Shown here: piece by piece, positions 1-8,238 of the stretch | Layout: each line of letters begins with the position of its first letter | Position numbering within the stretch: position 1 is the stretch's first letter | Source: Thermogemmatispora sp. | GTDB taxonomy: Bacteria > Chloroflexota > Ktedonobacteria > Ktedonobacterales > Ktedonobacteraceae | Direction: 5' to 3' | Length of the DNA stretch: 36,716 bases | Assembly: GCF_019683755.1 (NCBI RefSeq) | Contig: NZ_JADGHT010000007.1 | Span: 1-36,716, forward strand | Notes under the pieces: model-generated | What the model saw: only the letters and a program-made list of their open reading frames with translations | What the model was told of the DNA's origin: nothing | Database searches by the model: none | Translations under genes and position numbers: made by a program

Positions 1-433
1 CTTTTAATGCGGAAATTGTTCGATCTTCATCCTGATATTCCATAATATGCTCTATAATCTGAAATGAAAGTGAGAACCACCTTCGTATGAAAGTATGCTC
101 ACCTGAGTCAATGGTCGTTGCTGCAAAGGGTCATGTGACTCACTCTTGTAGATTGCGTCAATAGCTCCACCGCTCCTTTATGCTCAGCTATCTTGGCTGC
201 CTGTCTGCGGGATCTGAGACTCCTTCTTAGCAGCAGTTGCTTCTCAATCAATGCTTGCTAGTCATATCCATGCTAACTTTAGCAGCTCTTATGGCAGAAT
301 TCAAGGGAGGAACACTCTCAAACGTCAGAGGCATCTGATCCACAAGCAGAGGATTCCTGATTACTAACGTCGCCAGCTCTCTTGTTGGAGAAAGTATCGA
401 GCTGATCACGCTGGCGCAGAGGATAAGCCAGGC
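1..433. other. gene-free left edge
   Basis: I find no supportable gene here. The stretch is more AT-rich than the rest of the window. It holds a 7-bp inverted repeat, TGAGTCA at 104-110 against TGACTCA at 136-142. No convincing promoter or RNA gene could be recognised. It may be the upstream region of a gene outside the window. Confidence 0.5.
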
Positions 434-476
434 TGTCCGGGTGTAAGCTGCGAGAAAAGCAGCTTACACCCGGACA
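434..476 (-). terminator. 18-bp perfect hairpin overlapping a stop codon
   Basis: The arms at 434-451 and 459-476 are perfectly complementary over 18 bp around the 7-nt loop GAGAAAA. The stop codon of the minus-strand LysM-like gene (464-466) and its last codons lie inside one arm. No T-run follows on the minus strand, so it is a strong hairpin but not a textbook intrinsic terminator. It could end transcription, protect the 3' end, or act in both directions. Confidence 0.6.
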
Positions 477-1483
477 TAGATCTGCTGCTGCTCGTCATAG
501 CGAAAGACTTCGTTCCCCTTATGAAAGGTCAGATTGCCATGAGCGTCCAGGGTGAGCCAGAGGAGAACACGCGTGCCCTGGGGAAGATGCAAGGGGAGTT
601 TCCAGTGATCAAGGCTACTGGGGCCGACGACACCGAGCAGCCAGGCACCGCCATCATCGTCGATGGTATTCGGCTGGAATTCATCGCAGGAAGGCGAATG
701 GTCATCGTAGGTGTCGTCAATCTGGATCTGGCAGGCGTGCAGAGTGGCGCCGTTGAGCGAAGCCTGGGGGTTGGCATAGGGATAGTTACTTATGCCTGCT
801 ACGTGGGCCAGGGGATAGGTGGCAAAGGCCCAAATCCAGGAACCATCGTGCACGGGCACTGTGGTGGTGGCATCAACATTCACCTCTACGCCCGGGGCGA
901 TACGCACCTGCATGGTGCACCCCTGTGAGCAGTCAATGCCTTGGTTCTCTGGCGTCGGCACAGGAATAAGCGGCGTGGGTAGCACTTGGGGCGGCGTGGC
1001 AGGGCGCGCCTTGAGGATGATCCCCCCAAGAGCCATCAAGGGGTAGTGCGGCGAGAGTCGGATCACCATGCCCGGTTGGAGCTTGTGGCAGTCTCTGCCA
1101 ATCGCTCTGCTTAAAGCCTGCACCGTCTCCGGTTTGGCATCGCTGAAGATCTGGCTGGCGTCCATCATGTGCATTTGAACAGTCAGAATCTCGTCGCAGT
1201 TATCCCCTTCCTGTACCGTGTACAGCACAGAGCCTGGCTGTGGCAAGCCACGGGCGAAGGCTGGATAGGGCGTCGGCACCGGCGTCGCCGGTACCCCAAG
1301 CGCGTAAAAAAAGCCGCTAATGGCCGGCATGATGCGGTCCCCCAGGTGAAAACTGTAGTCAAAAACAGGGGTAACAACAGCTCCAAACAGAATTAAGAGA
1401 AGTAGCAGCTTCCAGGGTATAAAACGCAACAGCGAGCGAAATGTCTCACTTGCTCGCGGGCGTGAAGGCATGCGACTGGCCAT
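464..1483 (-). CDS. membrane-anchored LysM-like protein
   Basis: Function is not recognised. The 339-residue protein has a short basic N-terminus, one hydrophobic segment at about residues 23-42, then a proline-rich spacer (PTPVPTPYP-like). Next comes a LysM-like stretch at about 87-147, starting YTVQEGDNC and ending LQPGMVIRLSP, with two cysteines. A second Pro/Thr spacer at about 165-180 leads to a C-terminal domain with four cysteines and many aromatic and Asp residues. The layout suggests a protein tethered to the membrane and exposed outside, perhaps touching peptidoglycan or polysaccharide; this is inference. The ATG at 1483 is preceded by a GGGGAAGAG ribosome site. The gene ends inside a large hairpin. 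It is about 390 bp downstream of the purine operon and probably transcribed separately. Confidence 0.7.
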   Translation of the reverse strand: MASRMPSRPRASETFRSLLRFIPWKLLLLLILFGAVVTPVFDYSFHLGDRIMPAISGFFYALGVPATPVPTPYPAFARGLPQPGSVLYTVQEGDNCDEILTVQMHMMDASQIFSDAKPETVQALSRAIGRDCHKLQPGMVIRLSPHYPLMALGGIILKARPATPPQVLPTPLIPVPTPENQGIDCSQGCTMQVRIAPGVEVNVDATTTVPVHDGSWIWAFATYPLAHVAGISNYPYANPQASLNGATLHACQIQIDDTYDDHSPSCDEFQPNTIDDDGGAWLLGVVGPSSLDHWKLPLHLPQGTRVLLWLTLDAHGNLTFHKGNEVFRYDEQQQIYVRV

Positions 1484-1687
1484 AAGGTGCTCTTCCCCTC
1501 ACTTCATGCCGTCTCTTGGCATGGTGCTATTATAGCAAGACCGCGCTTTGCTGGCTATCAAGAGGGGACCGGCAGGGTAGGCCCCTGCTGCAAGGGAGGG
1601 CGATCCCTATTGTTATTCTACCCTGCGAGCGATGTTTCCCTGGCCAGGGCGAACAATCTCATCGCTCGGGGCCGTTAGGACGAATTG

Positions 1688-1763
1688 ATCAAGGCCGGCT
1701 AACCAGGCGATGGATTGAATGCGGTACGGCTGGAGGTGTAAGGGCTGGCTCGCCGGCCTTGAT
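1688..1763. repeat. 12-bp inverted repeat pair, 52-nt spacing
   Basis: ATCAAGGCCGGC at 1688-1699 is the exact reverse complement of GCCGGCCTTGAT at 1752-1763. The spacing is long for a simple terminator. The 76-bp unit resembles a small element with terminal inverted repeats, but no flanking direct duplication is visible. It could also be a large hairpin in the trailer of the upstream operon. Confidence 0.6.
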
Positions 1764-1803
1764 ACAAGCCTTAGTAGGGGCATCCGAGGAGATCAGCCGA
1801 TGC

Positions 1804-1841
1804 CAGCCAAGGCATGCCATGCGGACCCGGTGGCCTGGCTG
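1804..1841 (-). terminator. possible operon-end hairpin
   Basis: CAGCCAAGGC (1804-1813) pairs with GCCTGGCTG (1833-1841) with one bulged base, just downstream of the carbamate-kinase-like stop. It has no clear T-run, so assignment as a terminator is weak. Confidence 0.3.
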
Positions 1842-1874
1842 ACAGTTATTGATGCTCGCCCGTAGTTGCCGTGT

Positions 1875-2747
1875 TCAGGGGAGAATCCATGTACCCGTAC
1901 GCCCTGCTAAAGCCTTCCCGATGGTCTGGGGAGAGGTGATCAAAGCCGCTCCACCACCATGCTCAAGATAACGGATGGCGGCCCGAATCTTTGACGCTAT
2001 GCACTGACTGCCAGCAAAGCTGCCACTAGCCTCGTACTGGCGCAGCTCGGCAAGCGTAAGCATATCCAATGAGTAGGCTCCCCCGGCCTCCTGAGAGGAA
2101 AGGACCACCTTCTCAGCGGCCATTGTGATCAGGAAGAGGTCAGCATTCAACTGGGTGGCTAGGATACTAGCCGCTAGATCGCCGTGGAGCCGGGTCTCCA
2201 CGGCGTGCAGGCGCCCCTCACCGTCGCGTACAAGCGGGATACTGCTCCCGGCAGCGGCGATCACAGTGAAGCCTGCCTGGAGCAGCGTTTTGATGGCCTC
2301 CTGCTCTAGGATCTCCCCGGCTTCCTCTCTTGCCTGGGCCTTAGCGCCATCAGACTCGGTAGACCGAGTAGCTGTCGTCTCTTCGTCCTTGGGGCGAAGG
2401 ATGGCCCGAGTAAGCAAGCAGACACTACGACGATTCAAGCCACGGCGTTGCAGCTCTTCGTCCAGAGATTGCTGAATCAGATAGCCTGATCTCCCCTGGA
2501 GCTCCGGCAGAGAGCTTGCAGGGAGCCACTGAGAAGAATGTGCAGGCTGGTGAGTAGGACGCCTGTCCGGTTGGTCAGCCTGGTATGTGTGGTCGTAAGC
2601 GATGACGACGTTCCAGCCATTGACTAGCAAGTCAACCACATACCGCGCCGACCTGCATATTGCCTCAAGCCGCCCAGGCCCATCTCTGTCTCCCTCGTCT
2701 TTGATGAGTGAGTTACCGCCTATGGCAACAACAGCCAGCTTGCTCAT
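1875..2747 (-). CDS. carbamate kinase-like protein, altered active site
   Basis: The 290-residue protein belongs to the amino acid kinase family and looks most like carbamate kinase (ArcC), which makes ATP from carbamoyl phosphate and ADP. Visible family features are the N-terminal AIGGN nucleotide loop (residues 8-12), a VRDGEGRL stretch (173-180), a Lys at 253 where the family has GPK, and a C-terminal ALITS...AGRTGT ending. Residues normally needed are changed. The HGNGPQ substrate loop is replaced by AYDHTYQ (50-56), the DKD lysine is Gly189 (Asp190 stays), and the TDV segment reads MAAEK (209-213). It is about 20 residues shorter than typical ArcC. It may have another substrate or no kinase activity. 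It is the last gene of the putative purine operon, 66 bp after the threonine-synthase-like gene, with GGAGG upstream of its ATG. Confidence 0.75.
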   Translation of the reverse strand: MSKLAVVAIGGNSLIKDEGDRDGPGRLEAICRSARYVVDLLVNGWNVVIAYDHTYQADQPDRRPTHQPAHSSQWLPASSLPELQGRSGYLIQQSLDEELQRRGLNRRSVCLLTRAILRPKDEETTATRSTESDGAKAQAREEAGEILEQEAIKTLLQAGFTVIAAAGSSIPLVRDGEGRLHAVETRLHGDLAASILATQLNADLFLITMAAEKVVLSSQEAGGAYSLDMLTLAELRQYEASGSFAGSQCIASKIRAAIRYLEHGGGAALITSPQTIGKALAGRTGTWILP

Positions 2748-2813
2748 TGAAGGGGTGTCCTCCTTGGAGAGTTCTCTCCACTGGCCGGCGAGTAGCTGCT
2801 ATGCTGCTCTCTC

Positions 2814-4055
2814 TCAGGCACTGACCTGTAGCTCGAGGGACCGTAGTCCTTCGGCTCCTTTGGCGAGCGTGATCAGCTCTTCTGCGCGGTGTTCAACCGT
2901 CTCACCGCTGCGTTGACCACTGGCTGTGGCCAGCAAGACCACCGTCTCATGACGCTTGATCTTGCCCTCCTCCAGCAACTGCAGCAGGGCTGCGTACGAG
3001 GCTGCGCCCGCTGGTTCAAGAAAGATACCGGTCAATGCTGCCAGCTCTTTACGGGCCATCAAAAGGGACTCGTCGCTTACGGTGATGCCAAAGCCGCCAC
3101 TCTGGCGCACGTGACGCAGAGCCATCGCTCCGTTGTGGGGCTGCCCGACAGCGAGGCTGGTCACCTGCGTGGTTGGGGAAACACTCTCCGGCTGAGTCAA
3201 GGCCTCGTTCCCCAGGGAGCGCACAAAGGCTGCTGCTCCTTCTGTCTGCACAGCGATGAGGCGCGGAATCTGGCGCACAATGCCGAGCTGGCGCAGGTCT
3301 TCAAAGCCGCGATAGATGCCACTGATCAAGCCGCCATCGCCCACCGGCACCAGGATAGCATCAGGGACGGCATGCCCTAATTGCTCGGCGATCTCCAGAC
3401 CGACGGTTTTGAGTCCCTCAACCATATAGGGATTGTAACCGATGTTAACATTATACCAGCCGAATTTGCCTGTGGCCTCGGTGCTCAGGTCAAAGGCGTC
3501 ATCGTAGCTGCCATCAACCGCAAAGATCTTGGCGCCGCACAGTTGCAAAACGCCTGCTAGTTTGCGAGCACTCTGCCACGGGAGAAAGAGCTGACAGCTC
3601 AGCCCCAGGGCCGCCGCTTGCTGACTTAAGGCCAGAGCACTATTGCCCGTTGATGCACAGACAAGCTTGCGCTCTTCTGGCAGAGCCAGGCTGGTTGCCA
3701 CAAAGGCGGCGCGATCTGCGTATGATCCACTGGGATTGCGTGTCTCGTCCTTCACCCAGAGGTTACGCATATTCAGGTGCTTACGTAGCCGCTCTGCTGT
3801 ATAGAGCGGCGTCCCTCCGACAATGAGCGGCGGTAAGCGATTGCCGTAGGGGATGGGGAGAAAAGGGCGATAGCGCCGGATTGAGGGATCACGGCTTTCA
3901 GCATGGTAATTCCAGCGAATCTGATCATAGTCATAACGAACCAGTAGCGTGCCCTGGGGACCGCAGTTCGGACAGGTGTAGTTCACACTGCCCGGTGTAT
4001 AGCTGCTGCCGCAGAGAACACATTCTAGCTTCAGAATATGGCTCGCTAACAGCAT
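2814..4055 (-). CDS. threonine synthase-like protein lacking the PLP lysine
   Basis: This is a fold-type II PLP-enzyme homologue closest to threonine synthase, which normally converts O-phosphohomoserine to threonine. The N-terminus has a zinc-ribbon-like CVLC...CPNC pair. The core keeps DETRNPSGS before the cofactor site, the ASTGNSA loop, and a PVGDGGLISGI phosphate-cradle-like loop. At the position of the Schiff-base lysine (family SFKDR) the sequence reads SYADR, so the lysine is Ala113 (codon GCA, 3717-3719). The frame is otherwise intact over 413 residues. I prefer the ATG at 4055 (AAAGGA upstream, protein begins at the zinc ribbon). A GTG at 4181 would add 42 unlikely residues without a ribosome site. 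PLP catalysis looks impossible by the usual route, so a non-catalytic or repurposed role is inferred. Confidence 0.8.
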   Translation of the reverse strand: MLLASHILKLECVLCGSSYTPGSVNYTCPNCGPQGTLLVRYDYDQIRWNYHAESRDPSIRRYRPFLPIPYGNRLPPLIVGGTPLYTAERLRKHLNMRNLWVKDETRNPSGSYADRAAFVATSLALPEERKLVCASTGNSALALSQQAAALGLSCQLFLPWQSARKLAGVLQLCGAKIFAVDGSYDDAFDLSTEATGKFGWYNVNIGYNPYMVEGLKTVGLEIAEQLGHAVPDAILVPVGDGGLISGIYRGFEDLRQLGIVRQIPRLIAVQTEGAAAFVRSLGNEALTQPESVSPTTQVTSLAVGQPHNGAMALRHVRQSGGFGITVSDESLLMARKELAALTGIFLEPAGAASYAALLQLLEEGKIKRHETVVLLATASGQRSGETVEHRAEELITLAKGAEGLRSLELQVSA

Positions 4056-4199
4056 AGAACAACCTATCCTTTTGAGTTGAGATCGGTAATTTCCTCGGCT
4101 GGCAAGCGCACGATTCAGACTGGCTGCCAGCGCTCTGGGGGACTCAGAGGGAGAAAGGAGAAACCTACTCTCTTCCTCCACTCATGCCACCGCTTGCTA

Positions 4200-5228
4200 T
4201 TATGACACATGTGTGAGCCTGATCAGAGAGCGATCGATGTCGGCCAGGCGAGGGCAGCCAGCTAGGGCCATCGCCTGCTCTAGCTCGTCGCGCAGGATGT
4301 CCAGCACATCGGCTACTCCCTGGGCCCCATTGACGGCCAGGCCCCAGAGCGGTGGACGTCCCACAAGGACCGCTCGCGCCCCCAGTGCCAGGGCTTTGAG
4401 AATGTCGGTGCCGCGGCGAATGCCTCCATCCAGGTACACCTCGCAGCGCCCTGCCACGGCTTCCACAATCTCAGGCAGGACCTCGATGGTGGCAGGAACT
4501 CCGTCAAGCTGACGCCCCCCGTGGTTGGAGACAATGATGGCATCGACGCCATAGTCGCAGGCTCGCTGCGCGTCCTCTGGGGTCAAGATGCCCTTCAGAA
4601 TGAGTGGCAGGCGAGTGAGGGAGCGCAGCCAGGGGATGATCTCCCAGGTGCAGGAAGGATCAGGGAGGTCAGCTTCGCTCTCATTCTCGAAGTTGGCTTT
4701 GTGGATGCCTCGTGTCAGGGGATGCCGCGCCGCTCGCTCCTTGTTCCCCCAACGCGGTGTGTCGACAGTCAAGACCAGGCCCTGATAGCCAGCAGCCTCG
4801 GCGCGAGCAACCAGGCGTTGGGCTGTAGGGCGCGTCGTGATGTAGAGCTGGAACCAGAGGGGCCCACCAGCAGCAGCAGCTACCTCTTCCAGGCTGCGGC
4901 TGGCCGAGGTGCTCACCACCAGTAATGTCCCGGCCAGGGCCGCGCCACGTGCCATCTCACACTCTCCCTCGGGATGGGCCAGTTCCTGCAGGGCCGTCGG
5001 GGCGATGAGGATGGGCATCGCCAGAGGAGTCCCGAGGACCGTGGTGATCATCTCGACCTGGCTGACGTCGACCAGCACACGGGGACGGAGTTTAATGCGC
5101 TCGAAGGCATTGCGGTTGGCCCGGAGCGTCACCTCGTCATCGGCTCCGCAGGCATAGTAGACCCAGGAACTGATGTCCATGCGCTCACGGGCCAACGCCT
5201 CGTAGTCGAAAACATTCAGCAGATCCAT
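4200..5228 (-). CDS. FMN-dependent 2-hydroxyacid oxidase/dehydrogenase
   Basis: The 342-residue protein is of the glycolate oxidase/lactate dehydrogenase (LldD) family, TIM-barrel FMN enzymes that oxidise 2-hydroxyacids to 2-oxoacids. Visible signatures are the N-terminal YYACGADDE segment, WFQLY with its active-site Tyr, LILKGI with the FMN Lys, and SNHGGRQLDG with the catalytic His and substrate Arg. The later DGGIRRGTD and GRPPLWGL form the phosphate site. The family GRRE motif after TVDTP reads GNKE here, so one conserved Arg is Lys. The substrate cannot be read from sequence. In this context a purine-derived hydroxyacid such as glycolate or ureidoglycolate is a guess. It lies 60 bp after the xanthine dehydrogenase gene on the same strand, so co-transcription is likely. 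The start ATG has GGAGGG 12 nt upstream. Confidence 0.88.
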   Translation of the reverse strand: MDLLNVFDYEALARERMDISSWVYYACGADDEVTLRANRNAFERIKLRPRVLVDVSQVEMITTVLGTPLAMPILIAPTALQELAHPEGECEMARGAALAGTLLVVSTSASRSLEEVAAAAGGPLWFQLYITTRPTAQRLVARAEAAGYQGLVLTVDTPRWGNKERAARHPLTRGIHKANFENESEADLPDPSCTWEIIPWLRSLTRLPLILKGILTPEDAQRACDYGVDAIIVSNHGGRQLDGVPATIEVLPEIVEAVAGRCEVYLDGGIRRGTDILKALALGARAVLVGRPPLWGLAVNGAQGVADVLDILRDELEQAMALAGCPRLADIDRSLIRLTHVS

Positions 5229-5288
5229 CGTCCTTTTTATCCCTCCTATTCGCTTCGCTCTCTCGCCCGGCTCCTGGCCACATCGTTG

Positions 5289-8234
5289 TCATGATGGCCT
5301 GCCTGTCGCTTGTTGCCTGGCCAGATAGAGCGCGCGCAGGACACGCTCGGGTGTCAGCGGCAACTGGCGCAGACGCACGCCGGTCGCATCGGCGACGGCG
5401 TTGGCTAGGGCTGGGGCTATCGCTGCAATGGCAATCTCGCCAATATCACGGATGTCCAGCGGGTCGGCTCCATCACCCTCCATCAGGACAATGCTCGTTT
5501 CTGGCATGTCTCGCGTGCTCAAAATACGATAATCACTCAGATTAGTCGTCAGTACGTTCCCTTGCTGATCATACACCATTTCCTCGCACAGACTATAGCT
5601 CAGTCCTTGGGCGATGCCACCTTCGATCTGCCCTTCGGCAATGACTGGATTGACAATGTGACCGCCATCGACCGCTGTAACAACCTTCAGCACGTGTATT
5701 CCACCAGTCTCTGTATCGACTTCGACTTCTACGCCTTGGGCCGCAAAGGTCGGTGTGGTACAGGCTTCATTCCAGGAGGTGGTTGCACTGATCTGTCTGG
5801 GTTGTTCGCCATAGAGGGCCTGCAGAGCGGTTTGGGAAAGGCTGAGGCTCTGACCGTTGGGAGCGGTAATCGTGTAGTCTGCCAGGGTCAGGTTCTCCGC
5901 TGGCACTTTGAGCAGACGGGCTGCTGTGGCAAGGAGCTGATGCCGCACTTGCTCTGCTGCTTGCCTGACAGCGTGAACGCAGGCGTAGAGGGAGGATGAG
6001 GGGTCGCTGCTCGTCTCGAAAGGAGTGCAGTCGGTGTCAGGCGCGTGGACTAGGATATCTTCGGGACGCACTCCAAGGACGTCGGCAGCGATTTGGGCCA
6101 GAATGGTATGGCTGCCAGTGCCATTCTCGGGAAGGCTGAGCAGCAGGTTGAAAGAGCCGTCCTCGTTGAGTTTGAGGGTGGCACTGCTCAGGGAAGGCTG
6201 CCGGGGATCAGGCAGGTGCACGGCCAGTGCAAGACCCACTCCACGTTGGATACGTCCTCCCTGACGGGAACTGCCCCGCCCTGATCGGCGTTTCTCTCGC
6301 CAGTTGAGCTGCTCCTCAACAACCTGCAGGCAGTAGGGCAGGCCACAGTGTTTCAGCCGCCTCTCTGCTGTGGAAGCGGGGGCCGAGCCTGGCGAAGATT
6401 GGTAGCCAGCGCCAGTCAGCACAAAGGCAGGATTGGCATCTCCTTCTTTGAGCCAGTTTTTGCGCCGCAGCACCAGGGGATCCATGCCCAGACGGCGCGC
6501 AATTTCATCCATGTGGCTTTCGAGGGCAAACAGACCTGCCGTGGCTCCCTTGCTGCGGAAGGTACCTGCGGGTGGCAGATTCGTATAGACTGCCTGGGCG
6601 CTGTAGCGTACATTCGGACAGGGATACAGCGCGAGGCTATTTAAGCCAGTCCCAAGGGCGAGAGTATTGGCGTGGCTGCCATAAGCGCCGGTGTTAATCA
6701 AGGCCAGCATCTGATTCGCGATGATCGTTCCGTCCTGTCGCAGTCCGGTCTTAAGACGAATGATTTGGCTTGGAACGACGCGACTGCTGCGGAATTCGTC
6801 CGCGCGGCTGTATTCCAGGCGTACTGGGCGATCGGTGGCCAGGGTGAGCAGGGCGCAGAGATCCTCAACGATAAGGTCATGCTTGGCCCCGAAGCCACCT
6901 CCGACCCGCGGTGCTATGACGCGAATGCGTCGTGGCGCTAAACCGGTCAGGGAGGCGAGGATCCGGCGCACGTGATAAGGTACCTCACTGCTCGTGCGTA
7001 CGACAAGGCGCTCGTCCTCGTCCCAGTAGGTGATGGCAACGTGGTTTTCAAGGGCCGTGTGCTGAATCTGGGGAACAATGTATTCGCCCTCTACAATCAG
7101 CTCGGCACTGGCAAAGGCCCGTTCGACATTGCCTTGCTCATACTGGACACGGGCGGCAATGTTGCGATCAGCGTCGTAGATCCGGTACGATTCCGGTTCT
7201 GGGTGCAGGCGAGGTGCCCCCGGCTCCAGTGCCTGGCGAGGATCAAAGACCGCGGGTAGCGGTTCATAGTCGACTTTGATCAGCTTAAGGGCTTGCTCGG
7301 CGATTTCTGCGCTCTCGGCAGCAACGACGGCGACCCGGTCTCCGACATAGCGGACAATATAGTCCAGGCTGTACTGATCATGTGGCTCAGGCTCGGGCCA
7401 GGATTGACCGGCGCTGGTGTAGGGAATGCGTGGAATATCTTTGTAGGTTAAGACTGCATGCACCCCCGGTAAGGCCCGCGCCTCTGTGGTGTCAATCTCG
7501 CGGATGATTGCATGAGCATGGGGACTCGTGAGAAGGCGGGCATGCAGAAGACCGGGCAAGGTGCAATCATCGGCGAATGCTGGCTTGCCCGTGACCAGTT
7601 TGATGGCGTCGATTTGGCGCTCAGGTCGCCCCATCATAACATGGATGCGCTGCACTCCTCCTCCAGCCTGCTCTGCTGTCTGCCTTTGCTCGGACGGCTC
7701 CGGCAAAGCGCGTCCAAGGTCCCAGGGGCGAGTACGCGCGCCACTGTCGGGGATGCTCAACGGCTCAATATCTTCACCACGTAGCAGGGCTGCAGCTCGC
7801 TGGACAGCCTGTACGATCCGGTTATAGCCGCTACAACGGCAGAGATTCCCCGCTAGGGCTTCGCGAATCTCTTCCTCGCTGGGATTGGAGTTGCGTTGCA
7901 AAAGAGCGTAAGCCGAAAGTAACATACCAGGTGCGCAAAAACCACAGTGGACCACACCGGCATCGATAAAGGCCTCTTGTAAAGGATGCAGACGGCGAAA
8001 AGAGCCTAGGCCCTCAACCGTGGTCAGCGTGGCACCTGCTGCCTGCATGGCCAGCATAATGCAGCTTGGACGCGGTAAGCCGTCAATGAGCACCGTGCAG
8101 GCACCACAATGTCCGTGATCGCAGCCGTGCTTGACGCTGAAATAACCTTCGCGCCGAAGGACGTTCAGCAGCAGCTCGTTCGGGGCAACGTCCAGGCTCT
8201 TGATCACTCCATTAATGCGCAGTTCTAGTTCCAT
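5289..8234 (-). CDS. xdhD-like: xanthine dehydrogenase-type enzyme, fused 2Fe-2S and molybdopterin subunits
   Basis: The 981-residue protein joins the small iron-sulfur subunit and the large molybdenum subunit of the xanthine oxidase family. Residues 1-80 are a plant-type 2Fe-2S ferredoxin domain (Cys38, 43, 46, 58). Residues 85-150 are the second 2Fe-2S domain (Cys97, 100, 132, 134). After a linker at about 150-205 comes the molybdopterin part with VGGGFGAK (444-451) and FRSKGATAG at 559-567. The C-terminal DIGE carries the expected catalytic Glu933, followed by PALANAVADATG. E. coli XdhD has the same fused layout and a separate FAD protein (YgfM) next to it. The likely role is hydroxylation of hypoxanthine/xanthine, although the FRSKG site differs from the usual RGxG, so the heterocyclic substrate is uncertain. 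Its ATG lies 4 nt after the stop of the FAD gene, suggesting translational coupling. Confidence 0.92.
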   Translation of the reverse strand: MELELRINGVIKSLDVAPNELLLNVLRREGYFSVKHGCDHGHCGACTVLIDGLPRPSCIMLAMQAAGATLTTVEGLGSFRRLHPLQEAFIDAGVVHCGFCAPGMLLSAYALLQRNSNPSEEEIREALAGNLCRCSGYNRIVQAVQRAAALLRGEDIEPLSIPDSGARTRPWDLGRALPEPSEQRQTAEQAGGGVQRIHVMMGRPERQIDAIKLVTGKPAFADDCTLPGLLHARLLTSPHAHAIIREIDTTEARALPGVHAVLTYKDIPRIPYTSAGQSWPEPEPHDQYSLDYIVRYVGDRVAVVAAESAEIAEQALKLIKVDYEPLPAVFDPRQALEPGAPRLHPEPESYRIYDADRNIAARVQYEQGNVERAFASAELIVEGEYIVPQIQHTALENHVAITYWDEDERLVVRTSSEVPYHVRRILASLTGLAPRRIRVIAPRVGGGFGAKHDLIVEDLCALLTLATDRPVRLEYSRADEFRSSRVVPSQIIRLKTGLRQDGTIIANQMLALINTGAYGSHANTLALGTGLNSLALYPCPNVRYSAQAVYTNLPPAGTFRSKGATAGLFALESHMDEIARRLGMDPLVLRRKNWLKEGDANPAFVLTGAGYQSSPGSAPASTAERRLKHCGLPYCLQVVEEQLNWREKRRSGRGSSRQGGRIQRGVGLALAVHLPDPRQPSLSSATLKLNEDGSFNLLLSLPENGTGSHTILAQIAADVLGVRPEDILVHAPDTDCTPFETSSDPSSSLYACVHAVRQAAEQVRHQLLATAARLLKVPAENLTLADYTITAPNGQSLSLSQTALQALYGEQPRQISATTSWNEACTTPTFAAQGVEVEVDTETGGIHVLKVVTAVDGGHIVNPVIAEGQIEGGIAQGLSYSLCEEMVYDQQGNVLTTNLSDYRILSTRDMPETSIVLMEGDGADPLDIRDIGEIAIAAIAPALANAVADATGVRLRQLPLTPERVLRALYLARQQATGRPS

Positions 8235-8238
8235 CAGG

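Larger units (their letters stand above)
1484..1874. other. intergenic region with inverted repeats
   Basis: This stretch of about 390 bp lies between the carbamate-kinase-like gene and the LysM-like gene, both on the minus strand. It holds a 12-bp perfect inverted repeat (1688-1699/1752-1763) and a hairpin at 1804-1841. Short open frames here look like chance frames: they have no family resemblance and no convincing ribosome site. Confidence 0.6.

Noticed and set aside
2814-4055. Calling the threonine-synthase-like gene a pseudogene
   Set aside because: The frame is complete and other conserved loops are kept. Loss of one catalytic residue in an intact frame fits repurposing at least as well as decay.
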